Assembly (NCBI GenBank): GCA_018806915.1
Contig: JAGKQI010000049.1
Coordinates: forward strand, 1,364,001 to 1,428,000
DNA length: 64,000 nucleotides
Direction of reading: 5' to 3'
From: Phytophthora colocasiae
Lineage: Eukaryota; Oomycota; Peronosporomycetes; Peronosporales; Peronosporaceae
Numbering within the stretch: the first letter of the stretch is position 1; each line of letters opens with the position of its first letter. The translations under genes were made by a program, and so were the position numbers. The notes under the pieces were generated by a model, which searched no databases, had not been told where the DNA came from, and worked only from the letters and a program-made list of their open reading frames with translations. Of this stretch, positions 31,862 through 43,301 are shown piece by piece.

Positions 31862-31928
31862 TGCCTTCTGCACAGGCGTTCTTTTCTGTTCTGCAACTTC
31901 GCTCCGGCCTTCACTCCCCCTCTTCACT

Positions 31929-34152
31929 ATGGCTGCTGGTGTCGTGGTGAACGTACACAACAACGACGATGATGTCCCCACCGAAGGTTCGCGCACGTAC
32001 GCTATCATCGTGTGCGTCTTCGCCGCTCTGGGTGGCCTCTTCTTCGGCTATGACCAGGGTGTGACCTCGGGAGTGCTCATCATGGACTCCTTCATCAACG
32101 ACTACTGCGTGGGCTGGCACAACTTTACCTACAAACAGTGTACGGCGGCATCATCGGAACTGCCGGCCGAATGGACAGACTTCACGGTGTGGTACAACAT
32201 GGCGTACAACCTCGGTTGTCTGGCTGGCGCCTTCATCGGTGGCATCGTGGCTGAGAAGATGGGTCGTCGCTGGACCATTTTCACGGCCGGTCTACTGTTC
32301 TGCATCGGCACGTCGTGGGTGTGTTTCAACAAGGCACAGGAGCACACGCTCATGTACATCGCTCGTGTGATCCAGGGCTTCGGTGTGGGCAACTCGTCCT
32401 TCTCGTTGCCTCTGTTCGGTGCCGAGATGGCTCCCAAGGAGCTTCGTGGTCTACTGGCCAGGGCTCATCAAAATTCAACACCCGTAATAATAATTTTCAA
32501 TAATATACTGTAATAACTAATTGTACCCTCATCCTCAATTTCGTACAATATACTTCGAAGTAACATATATCGGGATTTATATAGAACTGGTGGCCACAGC
32601 CAACGAGCTACGAAGACCACTCGTTAATCGAAGACATATTCACAGCACAGTTCTCCTCACGTTGAACGACTTTTTGCGAGGGCAGGTGCAATCTACTCTC
32701 GTCTCCGCTGAAGTCTCAACTCTCGATGTTCTTGCAGTATAATCGGACAATGTGGACACCAGCACTGTTACTCAAGCTGTTGAGAACAACCGCAAGAAAC
32801 GCCAGTTGTAGAGTTTTTACTAGGGAATGGACGGTTAATATTTCTGTTAACGTCAAAAATCGATATCGAGATTAAGCAAAATATAATTAGAATTGGGTGA
32901 TGATGTAGGTGTTGGTTGGGATTGGGGTGCGCGACGGGAGGGAGGGTTCTCGAGGTAACCCCCCCCCTTCTGTATCTCATGAGCGCTTTAGTTCTGCTTC
33001 ATTCCGCAAATTCAGCGGCGTTGATATGAGAGCGACAAGACGGTACTTAGTTACATGTCATTAGTGGATCAATAAGAAAAATAATGCCATAATATATTGG
33101 CGGGGCAGACGCCTTGCAATCAATCTCGAATTGCATTGTGAGGAGCCCTGCTACTGGCTGGTTTCATGCAGATGACGGTCGTCACGGGTCTCTTCCTGGC
33201 CAACGTCGTCAACATCATCGTGGAGAACCGTGACCGCGGTTGGCGTACGACCAACGGTGTGGCCATGGCCGCTCCGATCGTCGTCATGCTCGGCATCTTC
33301 TTCGTGCCAGAGAGTCCTCGTTGGACGTACCTTCACAAGGGCAAGGAGGAGGCCGAACGTGTGCTCAAGCGTCTTCGTCAGACGGACAATGTGGGTCACG
33401 AGTTGGAAGTAATTGGTGATCAGGTCGCAGAAGAATTGGCAGCCAAGAAGGGACTGGCGGAGCTACTCGAGCCTTCCATTTTCAAGCGTGTGGCCATTGC
33501 GATGCTGCTCCAAGTCTTGCAACAGGCCACGGGTATCAACCCCATCATGAGTTATGGCGCTCTTATCTTCAAGGACATCACGAACGCCGGTATCTACTCG
33601 GCCTTTTTCATCTCAGGCGTTAACTTCTTGAGTACGATCCCGGCCATGCGCTGGGTGGACACATTCGGCCGTCGTCAGCTGCTCTTGATCGGCGCTGTCG
33701 GTATGGTTGTGGGTCACTTGTTCGCTGCCATCCTGTTCACTGCGATCTGTGACGGTAATGTGGACGATGCCGGTTGCCCGAAAGTGGGTGGATGGTTCAT
33801 TTGCATCGGTTCCGCCTTCTTTGTGTTCAACTTTGCCATTTCGTGGGGCCCCGTGTGCTGGATCTACCCAGCCGAGATTTTCCCGTTGAGCGTTCGCGCG
33901 CCGGCTGTGTCGCTGTCGACGGCTGCCAACTGGGCTATGGGAGCTGTCATGACGGAGGTGGTGAAGCTCTTCCCGCACCTGAACATCAACGGTGTGTTCT
34001 TCCTGTTTGCGGGTCTGTGCTGCATCTGCGGTGTGTTTGCATACTTTTTCTGCCCGGAGACGAAGGGTATTATGTTGGAGGATATTGTCCACAGCGGCCA
34101 GCCGAAGTCCCCTGCGTTCGTCGAAGTCAAGTCGCCGCAATCTCAGGTTTAA
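31929..34152 (+). pseudogene. ST1: sugar porter (MFS) split by hAT-type MITE
   Basis: Twelve-helix major facilitator of the sugar porter family. The first part (31929-32458) encodes the shared N-terminus MAAGVVVNVHNNDDD, FFGYDQGVTSG and GRR, and stops in the ELRGLLAG loop before helix 5. The second part (33159-34152) resumes with FMQMTVVTGLF and includes PESPRW, QQATGINP and PETKG. Joined without the insertion and one copy of the target duplication, the coding length is 1524 nt (507 codons), in frame. The C-terminus is three codons shorter than in ST3 (EDIVHSGQP instead of EDIEALFHSGQP). The insertion adds 700 bp and stop codons, so only a truncated protein can be made unless the element is excised. 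Confidence 0.92.
32459..33150. mobile_element. 692-bp hAT-type MITE
   Basis: Inserted in ST1 with exact 8-bp target duplications CTACTGGC (32451-32458 and 33151-33158). Terminal inverted repeats begin CAGGGCTC; the left end CAGGGCTCATCAAAATTCAA matches the inverted right end at 17 of 20 bases. The 8-bp duplication and CAGGG ends are hallmarks of the hAT superfamily. No transposase frame; interior AT-rich with a C9 run near 32959-32967. Confidence 0.95.
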
Positions 34153-34944
34153 GTCGGCAACCATCACGGGTGACACTGTACGACTAACTATTTTACAGTG
34201 TTGCTGCTACCCAACCTGAACGTTGAGCTTAATGCGCCTTCCGTTCTAATCTTTCGTTGTAAAGAACCGGAACAGCACTCATTAGTTATCGGAGAATGAA
34301 GAAAATAGAGTAGCAATATCGGCAGTACATGGAGTTCTTCCGTTGGTCGTTCTAAGAGCTTGTCGTAATAGAACAGGTTTGCGATGGTCTACCAAAATAA
34401 TATGATGCTGTAGTATATTTCTATCTATCTGTTCTGTTCTGTATTACGTAACCTATTTACACTGGCTAGACTCTAATTACGAATAGTATAGCATCTATTA
34501 AACTAGAAAACATTAGTAGTAATGAAGGTCATTTAAAATATTACAGGGGGAGGGGTAGAATGCATTGGTTTTAAAATATTTGTCGATTTTAAAAATATGA
34601 TTCTGTCTGAATTGACAAACTCCAAAACATATTAGTCGGTTGCTCGCATCTTCTGTAGGAATAGCATGTTCGCATATTGTACACACCAAGGTTCATCATC
34701 ACGCCGAACAACGCTGCAGTAATGCTGGCGTTCACTACGGGCTGGCGAGCCCTTTCACCACGTCAAAGCTGAGTAGTCGAAATATTAGTAGTACTACTGA
34801 TGTGTAGTACATTGAAAAGCTTCACCGACTAAAAAATTACAACGGAGTACTATTTCACGAAAACATATGAAACGAATGCTCAACTCAAAACTGTACTACT
34901 TGTAGTTCTTAATACCTACGAGCTGGCTGAATCAAAAACTACAC
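34153..34944. other. AT-rich convergent intergenic ST1/ST2
   Basis: About 790 bp with no gene. Contains GTAGTACTACT-type short palindromes around 34790. Confidence 0.55.
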
Positions 34945-36472
34945 CTATGCCATTGACGTCTGCGGCGACTTGACTTCGACGAACGCAGGGGACTTCGGCT
35001 GGCCGCTGTGGAACAGTGCCTCGATGTCTTCCAACATAATACCCTTCGTCTCCGGGCAGAAGAAGTATACAAACACACCGCAGATGCAGCACAGACCCGC
35101 AAACAGGAAGAACACACCGTTGATGTTCAGGTGCGGGAAGAGCTTCACCACCTCCGTCATGACAGCTCCCATAGCCCAGTTGGCAGCCGTCGACAGCGAC
35201 ACAGCCGACGCGCACGCCCAACAGGAAAATCTCGGCCGGGTAGATCCAGCACACGGGGCCCCACGAAATGGCGAAGTTGAACACGAAGAAGGCGGAACCG
35301 ACACAGATGAACCATCCACCCACTTTCGGGCAACCGGCATCGTCCACATTACCGTCACAGATCGCAGTGAACAGGATGGCAGCGAACAAGTGACCCACAA
35401 CCATACCGACAGCGCCGATCAAGAGCAGCTGACGACGGCCGAATGTGTCCGCAGCGCATGGCCGGGATCGTACTCAGAAAGTTGACACCCGAGAGGAAGA
35501 ACGCCGAGTAGATGCCAGCATTCGTGATGTCCTTGAAAATGAGCGCTCCGTAACTCATGATGGGGTTGATACCCGTGGCCTGCTGCAAGACTTGGGCAGC
35601 ATCGCAATGGCCACGCTTGAAAATGGAAGGCTCAGTAGCTCCGCCAGTCCCTTCTTGGCTGCCAATTCTTCTGCGACCTGGTCACCAATTACTTCCAACT
35701 CGTGACCCACATTGTCCGTCTGACGAAGACGCTTGAGCACACGTTCGGCCTCCTCCTTGCCCTTGTGAAGGTACGTCCAACGAGGACTCTCCGGCACGAA
35801 GAAGATGCCGAGCATGACGACGATCGGAGCAGCCATGGCCACACCGTTGGTCGTACGCCAACCGCGGTCACGGTTCTCCACGATGATGTTGACGACGTTG
35901 GCCAGGAAGAGACCCGTGACGACCGTCATCTGCATGAAACCAGCCAGTAGACCACGAAGCTCCTTGGGAGCCATCTCGGCACCGAACAGAGGCAACGAGA
36001 AGGACGAGTTGCCCACACCGAAGCCCTGGATCACACGAGCGATGTACATGAGCGTGTGCTCCTGTGCCTTGTTGAAACACACCCACGACGTGCCGATGCA
36101 GAACAGTAGACCGGCCGTGAAAATGGTCCAGCGACGACCCATCTTCTCAGCCACGATGCCTCCCACGAAGGCACCACCGAGACAACCGAGGTTGTACGCC
36201 ATGTTGTACCACACTGTGAAGTCTGTCCATTCGGCCGGCAGATCGGACGACGAGGCCGTACACTGCTTGTAGGTAAAGTTGTGCCAGCCCACGCAGTGAT
36301 CGTTGATGAAGGAGTCCATGATGAGCACTCCCGAGGTCACACCCTGGTCATAGCCGAAGAAGAGGCCACCCAGAGCGGCGAAGACGCACACGATGATAGC
36401 GTACGTGCGCGAACCTTCGGTAGGGACATCGTCGTCGTTGTTGTGTACGTTCACCACGACACCAGCAGCCAT
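34945..36472 (-). pseudogene. ST2: sugar porter with five small deletions
   Basis: Near-identical inverted copy of ST3 starting at ATG 36472 and ending QTSMA at 34945. The first 280 or so codons are intact (FFGYDQGV, GRR, PESPRW). Against ST3 the following are missing: 1 bp near 35632, 2 bp near 35613, 1 bp near 35595, net 2 bp near 35447 and 2 bp near 35208. The reading passes through several frames, losing QQATGIN continuity and helices 7-10. Every difference is a loss, in an otherwise almost identical copy. That could be real decay or a low-quality stretch of assembly. The promoter is intact. Confidence 0.8.
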
Positions 36473-36560
36473 AGTGAAGAGGGGGAGTGGAGGCCGGAGG
36501 GAGGAAGCTGCTGTACTAGTAGTGCGCAAAGGCGAAGAAGACTCGTGTGCAGAAGGCAGT

Positions 36561-36578
36561 AAGTTGCAGAATGACACG
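36561..36578 (-). promoter_or_regulatory. Inr core promoter of ST2
   Basis: Minus strand CGTGTCATTCTGCAACTT, homologous to the ST3 site. About 90 bp before the ATG. Confidence 0.65.
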
Positions 36579-37736
36579 TGGGTCGGCGATGTTGCTTGCA
36601 GATTTCTTCACTTCTTCATCCGCAGCAGCCTGAGACTTGATGTAGCGGCGCGAACAGTCTTGCTTTAGCGAGAGGGCGATGGTTCCCGTACCATGGCGCC
36701 GTCGTTTACGGATCAGTGGCTGAGGTGGGGCACAAGTCTGTAGTCGCTTGAAGCTGCCGTGGCTGACAGGTTGAAGTTCGAAGCGACTTGAGATCGCCGG
36801 GACGACTGCAAGACCTGCTTTGCACGTCGTGGAGCGTTTTTGTTCGAAACTTGTCAAAGCGGGACGCCCTACACTTGATTTATTTGGCACCACGTTTGCG
36901 TGGTGACACCTGTGCGTGTGCCGTTTGTTTCATGAGTCATAAGAAGGTGTACAGGGTGCTTTGTTTTGTAAAGCCCGATGAGATTGACGCTGTATTGGTG
37001 TCTGAAGCGTTTCTGAAGTTTCTGCTTGGAGTTGCAGTTATGGAAGTCCCCAAGCGGAATCTGAGCCGCTCGAAACTGAAGGAAGAGAGGAGCACGATTA
37101 CATGTACGTGCTGGTAACAGTGCAGCAAAGCCGACAGGAAGTCCTCACGGTCCGTGCATCTGTTTGTGCTAAACGTTAAAGATACCGCATCTATGTGCAT
37201 TAATTTGAGCAGAGACTGAAGCGCCGTGGTGCAGCTTCAACTGGAAGATCTCTCGTAAGAAGTGTAGTTTTATGAAGAGGAAGGGGACCAGAATTTTAGG
37301 CAACGTAGTTACATGATAATAACTTAGCAGCGTGCATGTGTACACTGTATAATTGCACTACTAGAACGACTGTTGAAAATTCACAACGGACTTACACGTA
37401 CATGTGTACACCACGCCTGGACTGGACCAGTAGACAAACGGACACACATGCACGTCACCAATAAATCAAGCGCTGCAGCTCCATAACGTGCAAAGCAGGT
37501 CTTGCAGTCGTCCCGGCGATCTCAAGTCGCTTCGAACTTCAACCTGTCAGCCACGGCAGCTTCAAGCGACTACAGACTTGTGCCCCACCTCAGCCACTGA
37601 TCCGTAAACGACGGCGCCATGGTACGGGAACCATCGCCCTCTCGCTAAAGCAAGACCGTTCGCGCCGCTACATCAAGTCTCAGGCTGCTGCGGATGAAGA
37701 AGTGAAGAAATCTGCAAGCAACATCGCCGACCCACC
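36579..37736. other. divergent control region ST2/ST3, partly inverted repeat
   Basis: The 350-400 bp before each gene are nearly identical in inverted orientation (36579-36840 versus 37480-37736). The middle part is unique. ATAAATCAAG points toward each gene at 36874-36883 (minus) and 37461-37470 (plus). Short frames here (for example 36788-37117) overlap promoter sequence and are not convincing genes. Confidence 0.6.
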
Positions 37737-37753
37737 TGTCATTCTGCAACTCA
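37737..37753 (+). promoter_or_regulatory. Inr core promoter of ST3
   Basis: GTCATTCTGCAACTCAC, same arrangement as ST1, ST2 and ST6. Leader about 100 bp. Confidence 0.65.
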
Positions 37754-37840
37754 CTGCCTTCTGCACACGAGTCTTCTTCGCCTTTGCGCACTACCAGTAC
37801 AGCAGCTCCCTCCCTCCGGCCTCCACTCCCCCTCTTCACT

Positions 37841-39376
37841 ATGGCTGCTGGTGTCGTGGTGAACGTACACAACAACGACGATGATGTCCCCACCGAAGGT
37901 TCGCGCACGTACGCTATCATCGTGTGCGTCTTCGCCGCTCTGGGTGGCCTCTTCTTCGGCTATGACCAGGGTGTGACCTCGGGAGTGCTCATCATGGACT
38001 CCTTCATCAACGACTACTGCGTGGGCTGGCACAACTTTACCTACAAGCAGTGTACGGCCTCGTCGTCCGATCTGCCGGCCGAATGGACAGACTTCACAGT
38101 GTGGTACAACATGGCGTACAACCTCGGTTGTCTCGGTGGTGCCTTCGTGGGAGGCATCGTGGCTGAGAAGATGGGTCGTCGCTGGACCATTTTCACGGCC
38201 GGTCTACTGTTCTGCATCGGCACGTCGTGGGTGTGTTTCAACAAGGCACAGGAGCACACGCTCATGTACATCGCTCGTGTGATCCAGGGCTTCGGTGTGG
38301 GCAACTCGTCCTTCTCGTTGCCTCTGTTCGGTGCCGAGATGGCTCCCAAGGAGCTTCGTGGTCTACTGGCTGGTTTCATGCAGATGACGGTCGTCACGGG
38401 TCTCTTCCTGGCCAACGTCGTCAACATCATCGTGGAGAACCGTGACCGCGGTTGGCGTACGACCAACGGTGTGGCCATGGCTGCTCCGATCGTCGTCATG
38501 CTCGGCATCTTCTTCGTGCCGGAGAGTCCTCGTTGGACGTACCTTCACAAGGGCAAGGAGGAGGCCGAACGTGTGCTCAAGCGTCTTCGTCAGACGGACA
38601 ATGTGGGTCACGAGTTGGAAGTAATTGGTGACCAGGTCGCAGAAGAATTGGCAGCCAAGAAGGGACTGGCGGAGCTACTCGAGCCTTCCATTTTCAAGCG
38701 TGTGGCCATTGCGATGCTGCTCCAAGTCTTGCAGCAGGCCACGGGTATCAACCCCATCATGAGTTACGGAGCGCTCATTTTCAAGGACATCACGAATGCT
38801 GGCATCTACTCGGCGTTCTTCCTCTCGGGTGTCAACTTTCTGAGTACGATCCCGGCCATGCGCTGGGTGGACACATTCGGCCGTCGTCAGCTGCTCTTGA
38901 TCGGCGCTGTCGGTATGGTTGTGGGTCACTTGTTCGCTGCCATCCTGTTCACTGCGATCTGTGACGGTAATGTGGACGATGCCGGTTGCCCGAAAGTGGG
39001 TGGATGGTTCATCTGTGTCGGTTCCGCCTTCTTCGTGTTCAACTTCGCCATTTCGTGGGGCCCCGTGTGCTGGATCTACCCGGCCGAGATTTTCCCGTTG
39101 GGCGTGCGCGCGTCGGCTGTGTCGCTGTCGACGGCTGCTAACTGGGCTATGGGAGCTGTCATGACGGAGGTGGTGAAGCTCTTCCCGCACCTGAACATCA
39201 ACGGTGTGTTCTTCCTGTTTGCGGGTCTGTGCTGCATCTGCGGTGTGTTTGTGTACTTCTTCTGCCCAGAGACGAAGGGTATTATGTTGGAGGATATCGA
39301 GGCGCTTTTCCACAGCGGCCAGCCGAAGTCTCCCGCTTTCGTCGAAGTCAAGTCGCCGCAGACGTCAATGGCGTAA
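37841..39376 (+). CDS. ST3: MFS sugar porter (intact)
   Basis: 511 residues, twelve predicted membrane helices, probably a proton-coupled hexose carrier of the plasma membrane. Motifs: FFGYDQGVTSG (helix 1, residues 38-48), GRR (112-114), PESPRW (227-232), QQATGIN (298-304), GRRQ after helix 8 and PETKG near 478. A cysteine-containing loop (CVGWHNFTYKQC) follows helix 1, with a second one (CDGNVDDAGCPKVGGW) between later helices. These outer-loop cysteine pairs are shared by all copies here. The ATG follows the conserved core promoter by about 90 bp. Sugar specificity cannot be read from sequence. It is the intact partner of the inverted pair with ST2. Confidence 0.95.
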   Translation: MAAGVVVNVHNNDDDVPTEGSRTYAIIVCVFAALGGLFFGYDQGVTSGVLIMDSFINDYCVGWHNFTYKQCTASSSDLPAEWTDFTVWYNMAYNLGCLGGAFVGGIVAEKMGRRWTIFTAGLLFCIGTSWVCFNKAQEHTLMYIARVIQGFGVGNSSFSLPLFGAEMAPKELRGLLAGFMQMTVVTGLFLANVVNIIVENRDRGWRTTNGVAMAAPIVVMLGIFFVPESPRWTYLHKGKEEAERVLKRLRQTDNVGHELEVIGDQVAEELAAKKGLAELLEPSIFKRVAIAMLLQVLQQATGINPIMSYGALIFKDITNAGIYSAFFLSGVNFLSTIPAMRWVDTFGRRQLLLIGAVGMVVGHLFAAILFTAICDGNVDDAGCPKVGGWFICVGSAFFVFNFAISWGPVCWIYPAEIFPLGVRASAVSLSTAANWAMGAVMTEVVKLFPHLNINGVFFLFAGLCCICGVFVYFFCPETKGIMLEDIEALFHSGQPKSPAFVEVKSPQTSMA

Positions 39377-39511
39377 AGACTTAGTATTTGAGGCAGTCAA
39401 TATTCGTTGTTTTTGCGATTCAAAACCTCGGCCCAGTTCTGTTATGGTGTTGACTACAAATATGTACTACATGTTCAGGTCAACCAAAGAGAAAGCCGTT
39501 TCTTCGAGGAA

Positions 39512-41045
39512 TTAAACTTGGTTCACTGGCGATTTCACCTCGACGAACTCGGGCGACTTGGCCGCCTTGCTCTTGTTGAACAGCCCCTCGATATCCTCCA
39601 GCATGATTCCCTTCGTCTCCGGACAGAAGAAGTACACGAAGACCAGGCAGATCAAACACAAACCCGCGAACAGGTAGAAGACGCCGTCGATGTTGAGCGA
39701 CGGGAAGAGCTTCACGACTTCCGTCATGACGGCGCCCATGGCCCAGTTGGCAGCAGTAGATAAGGCGACACCCGACGCGCGAACGTTGAGAGGGAAAATC
39801 TCGGCCGGGTAGATCCAGCACACGGGACCCCACGAAATGGCGAAGTTGAACACGAAGAAGGCCGAACCGAGGCAAATGAACCAGCCACCCACCCTCGGAC
39901 ACCCGGCGTCGTCCACGTTGCCGTCGCAGATAGCAGTGAACAGAATGGCGGCCCACAAGTGACCGATGATCATGCCTACACCGCCGATCAACAGCATCGT
40001 GCGACGGCCGTAGGTGTCGACCCAGCGCATGGCTGGAATAGTACTGATGAAATTGACACCCGAGATGAACAGCGCCGAGTATCGACCCGAGTTGGTGATA
40101 TCCTTAAAGATGAGAGCGCCATAGCTCATGATGGGGTTGATACCCGTCGCCTGCTGCAGCACCTGCAACACCATGGCGATGATCACGCGCTTGCGTACAC
40201 TCGGCTCGAAGATCTCCAGCAGACCTTGCCCTCGGCCTCCTCCTCGGCGATTTGGTCGCCGATGACTTCAGTTCGTGGCCGACGTTGTCGGTCTGGCGCA
40301 GACGAAGAATCTGCTCGGCCGCCTCCTTGCCCTTGTGCTTGTAGGTCCAGCGCGGGCTTTCCGGCACGAACCAAATACCCAACAGCACCACGATCGGCGG
40401 CGCCATGGAGATGCCGTTGGTCGTTCGCCAGCCGCGGTCGTGGTTGTACACGATGATGTTGACGACGTTGGCCAGGAAGAGGCCGATGACGACCGTCATC
40501 TGCATGAAGCCTGACAGCATGCCGCGCAGCTCCTTGGGGGCCATCTCGGCACCGAACAACGGCAGCGAGAAGGACGAGTTGCCCACGCCAAAGCCCTGGA
40601 CAATGCGCGCGATGTACATGAGCGTGTGCGCCTGCGACTTGTTGAAGCAGACCCAGCATGTGCCACCACAAAACAGTAGACCAGCACAGAAGATCGTGGC
40701 GCGGCGGCCCAGCTTGTCCGCCACGAAGCCACCGATGAAGGCACCCACGAGACAACCGAGGTTGTACGCCATGTTGTACCACACGGTGAAGGTGGTCCAT
40801 TATCCGGGGAGATCGGATGTGGAGCGGGTGCACTCTTCATACGTGAAGTTGTGCCAGCCGACGCAGTAGTCGTAGAGGAACGAGTCCATGATGAGCATGG
40901 AGGACGTGACGCCCTGATCGTAGCCGAAGAACATACCGCCGAGCGCGGCGAAGACGCACACGACGATGGCATAGGTGCGTTTGCCCTCGGTGGGCGTGTC
41001 GTCGAAGTCGGGGTGTTGCGTGCTCACGATAGCGCCGCCTGCCAT
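39512..41045 (-). pseudogene. ST4: diverged sugar porter, nonsense codon plus frameshifts
   Basis: Starts MAGGAIVSTQHPDFDDTPTEGKRTY at 41045. Reads FFGYDQGVTSSM and the cysteine loop, then hits TAA (40800-40802) at codon 82, where paralogs have glutamate in PAEWT. The frame continues after the stop to PESPRW. It is then lost by single-base deletions near 40269 and 40227 and recovered for QQATGINP to PETKG and the end SPVNQV. This is a separate subfamily from ST1-ST3 (about 75-80 percent similar by eye). ST5 carries the same stop but not these deletions. Confidence 0.88.
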
Positions 41046-41577
41046 TGTGTTCGACTCAACAGCGGCCGTGAAGACAGCGGAGAATTGAGAGGAGGTTTAA
41101 AGAACCCAACCTTGGCACTTCTTGCCTGCAAAGAAGATTGAAAAGTGAGTGTGAACGGGACGGTCACGTGCGGCAGTACTGCTGAGACGATCCTCGGTTC
41201 TTTGGCCTAAGACTTGGCTCAACGGCGAATTGATCAGAGCTCCCGGCAGAAGCGTGTTGTCACCAACACTGCTGGTCCAACTGCAAGAGCGAGCTTGAAG
41301 TTGGCAGCGGGGACTTCTCCACGGTGGCTCAAGTGCGAGGGATGCAGCAGCTTCTCGCCGCTTGATTCATCGGGTGATGCCCCTCTCCATTTTGACTTAT
41401 CGATCTCGGATGCTGAAGTTTTGGGCTACCTGGTGAAAGGGAAACTATAGTCTGGCTCAGATATCGCGCGCGGTGCCACTGTATCGGTTGAAGTTGCAGC
41501 GCCCGGCACAAAATGCACTGAAAAAGTTTGGGTGTGGAGTTACATGTAGTTCTCGTCGCGGACTACCACAATATATT
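41046..41577. other. upstream region of ST4 with core promoter
   Basis: Minus strand CACTCACTTTTCAATCTTC at 41133-41151 is an initiator-like site about 90 bp before the ATG. The rest shows no gene; it is duplicated at 48560-49091. Confidence 0.6.
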
Positions 41578-42814
41578 TACATACTCTCACGTTAGCCGTC
41601 GTTGCAACCTCTCGCATTATTGGCAAATGTGTACGCTTGTCCTATCTCCAAGGCGAGGCATAAATCTGCATCACAGTGCTTAACAAGATCACCGGTACAT
41701 GTATCACATCGTCGGCGTCAAGGATTCCCAGGGCGAGCAAGCGAGTCGGTTCATATACGTGATTTTAATTCGCGCGGGGCGGCGTATATTGGATCCGAAC
41801 GTGCTGCAAAATGCTCTCCCCGGCGTCACCAACTTGAAGTCATCGTGGCACATGCCAAAGCTCGGCTCGCTAGTAGGCTACTAGTAGTAGCGAGTCGCTA
41901 CTTGATTTATTTGCCTTATGTGTTAGTGTGCCGGTGGCACTACTGCCGCACGGCGCCGTCGCGTGGGCAAAAGGCCGCATACATGTAAGTCGCTTTCATA
42001 TCCTATCCTTTACCAACAACGACAGTTTGACGTAAGCCAGTGTAGTGCAGCGGATGGCAAACCGTCATTGCTAAGCGGCGATAAGTTGGTGCTTACATGC
42101 TGCGCGTACTCGCTTCCATTGTGCGCGTCTAGGCCCTGGCACGGATTGCCCTGCCCAACCCGTTTCATGCACTTACAGTTAAGTATAGCGTTCTATCAGG
42201 TGTATACAAGTACCATTGTACCCGGACTGTATTTTAGAGGGGGTATAATTGTACCAGTGGTCGGAAAAAATAGTGCAATTAAAATAAATAATTGAGTTTT
42301 TCAAAAAAAAAGTGTTATTGTCTTCGCTCAACTCGCTGTTTACTAATTATTACTGACAAAGGATGCTACTTGAAGGACTAAAATGAATCATACTTTTGAA
42401 GACCAGCATGTCAGCTATGCTATGCATATTGAAACTCTGCCATCGACTTCCTTTTGATGAAGAAGAAGCAGAAAGAAAAAAGTGGATCGCTTTGCGGCAG
42501 ACCGTTTTCCAAATATATAAGTAATCCGTTTTCATATTTATTTACCGAAATAGTTTCCCGATATAGTTTTTTCCCAAAAATAGAAATTGCCAGCGGCGGA
42601 CTTGGCTTGGTCCGCTTCGAACAAGAGGACGGCCTGGCCTGTCGACTACAGAGCGACGATCCCAGTTGGTGTTGGTGCTGGAAGTCAAGGACGAGGTAGA
42701 CGAGGACGACATAGATAAAACAACAAAATTGCGGAAACAGTTATTATTAGAGACCTTTCGGAGCAGATGTCGGTTGTTCGTTGCGGGAACAGCGAGTACA
42801 ACTGTCGTGTTCGT
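41578..42814 (+). repeat. dispersed repeat copy R1 (1237 bp)
   Basis: Runs from TACATACTCTCACG to GTCGTGTTCGT. Present as R2 (45523-46759, same orientation) and R3 (47317-48559, inverted), nearly identical. Noncoding by appearance; contains ATAAATCAAG (minus, 41901-41910) and an A9 run near 42304. Family unknown. Confidence 0.9.
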
Positions 42815-42847
42815 ATTAGTCATCTCTGAATGAAATGCTGTTTCTCG

Positions 42848-43301
42848 GTAGGCGCTGATGGAGGAAGGCCCTAGTGTTGCACTTATGTACATCATTGTTA
42901 CATTTGTCGAGAACGACACTGGGACGCTCGCAGTCCGCATGGCCCGTAGTTTGAACATTATCTGTCGTCGAGGGTTCGACGACAGAATCATTTAACACGG
43001 GGGAGACCCTTAGAACGTCCGTTTTCGTTGTTAAAAACTTTCTCAGTTGATTTAAGGTAGAAGATCGGCGAGAACCACGATCAGTGATTGAATTTCCAAG
43101 CACCTTCGCGGTTGGTACGTGTGACTTCGTCCATGTCGTACTACAACGGATGTCTGGTCCTTGGTGGTCGACGACTCGACCCGAATTGATGCGGACACAA
43201 TCGTCATTGTTGCTAGGAATGGTATGATGCCCACGTTCTTGATCATGTCTCGCGGTTGTTTGTTTTGCAGGTAAACACGCGCCCGATCCGCCTGTAAGTA
43301 G
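42848..43301. other. region between R1 and gag-like gene, unclear
   Basis: Short minus frames (for example 43246-43052) continue from the gag-like gene side but show no protease or polymerase motif. Possibly decayed retroelement sequence. Confidence 0.35.

Larger units (their letters stand above)
39512..42847 (-). repeat. left arm of 3.3-kb inverted repeat
   Basis: Contains ST4, its upstream region, repeat copy R1 and 33 bp beyond it. It is mirrored at 47284-50628. The match ends at ST4's stop codon on one side and at CTGTTTCTCG (42847) on the other. Confidence 0.9.

Noticed and set aside
36788..37117. 109-codon frame between ST2 and ST3
   Set aside because: Overlaps the duplicated promoter of ST2 and is absent from the mirrored copy upstream of ST3.
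39480..39956. frames overlapping the sugar porters in other phases (also 50184-50657, 51673-52230, 59259-59870)
   Set aside because: Shadows of the porter coding sequence with arginine/histidine-rich composition.
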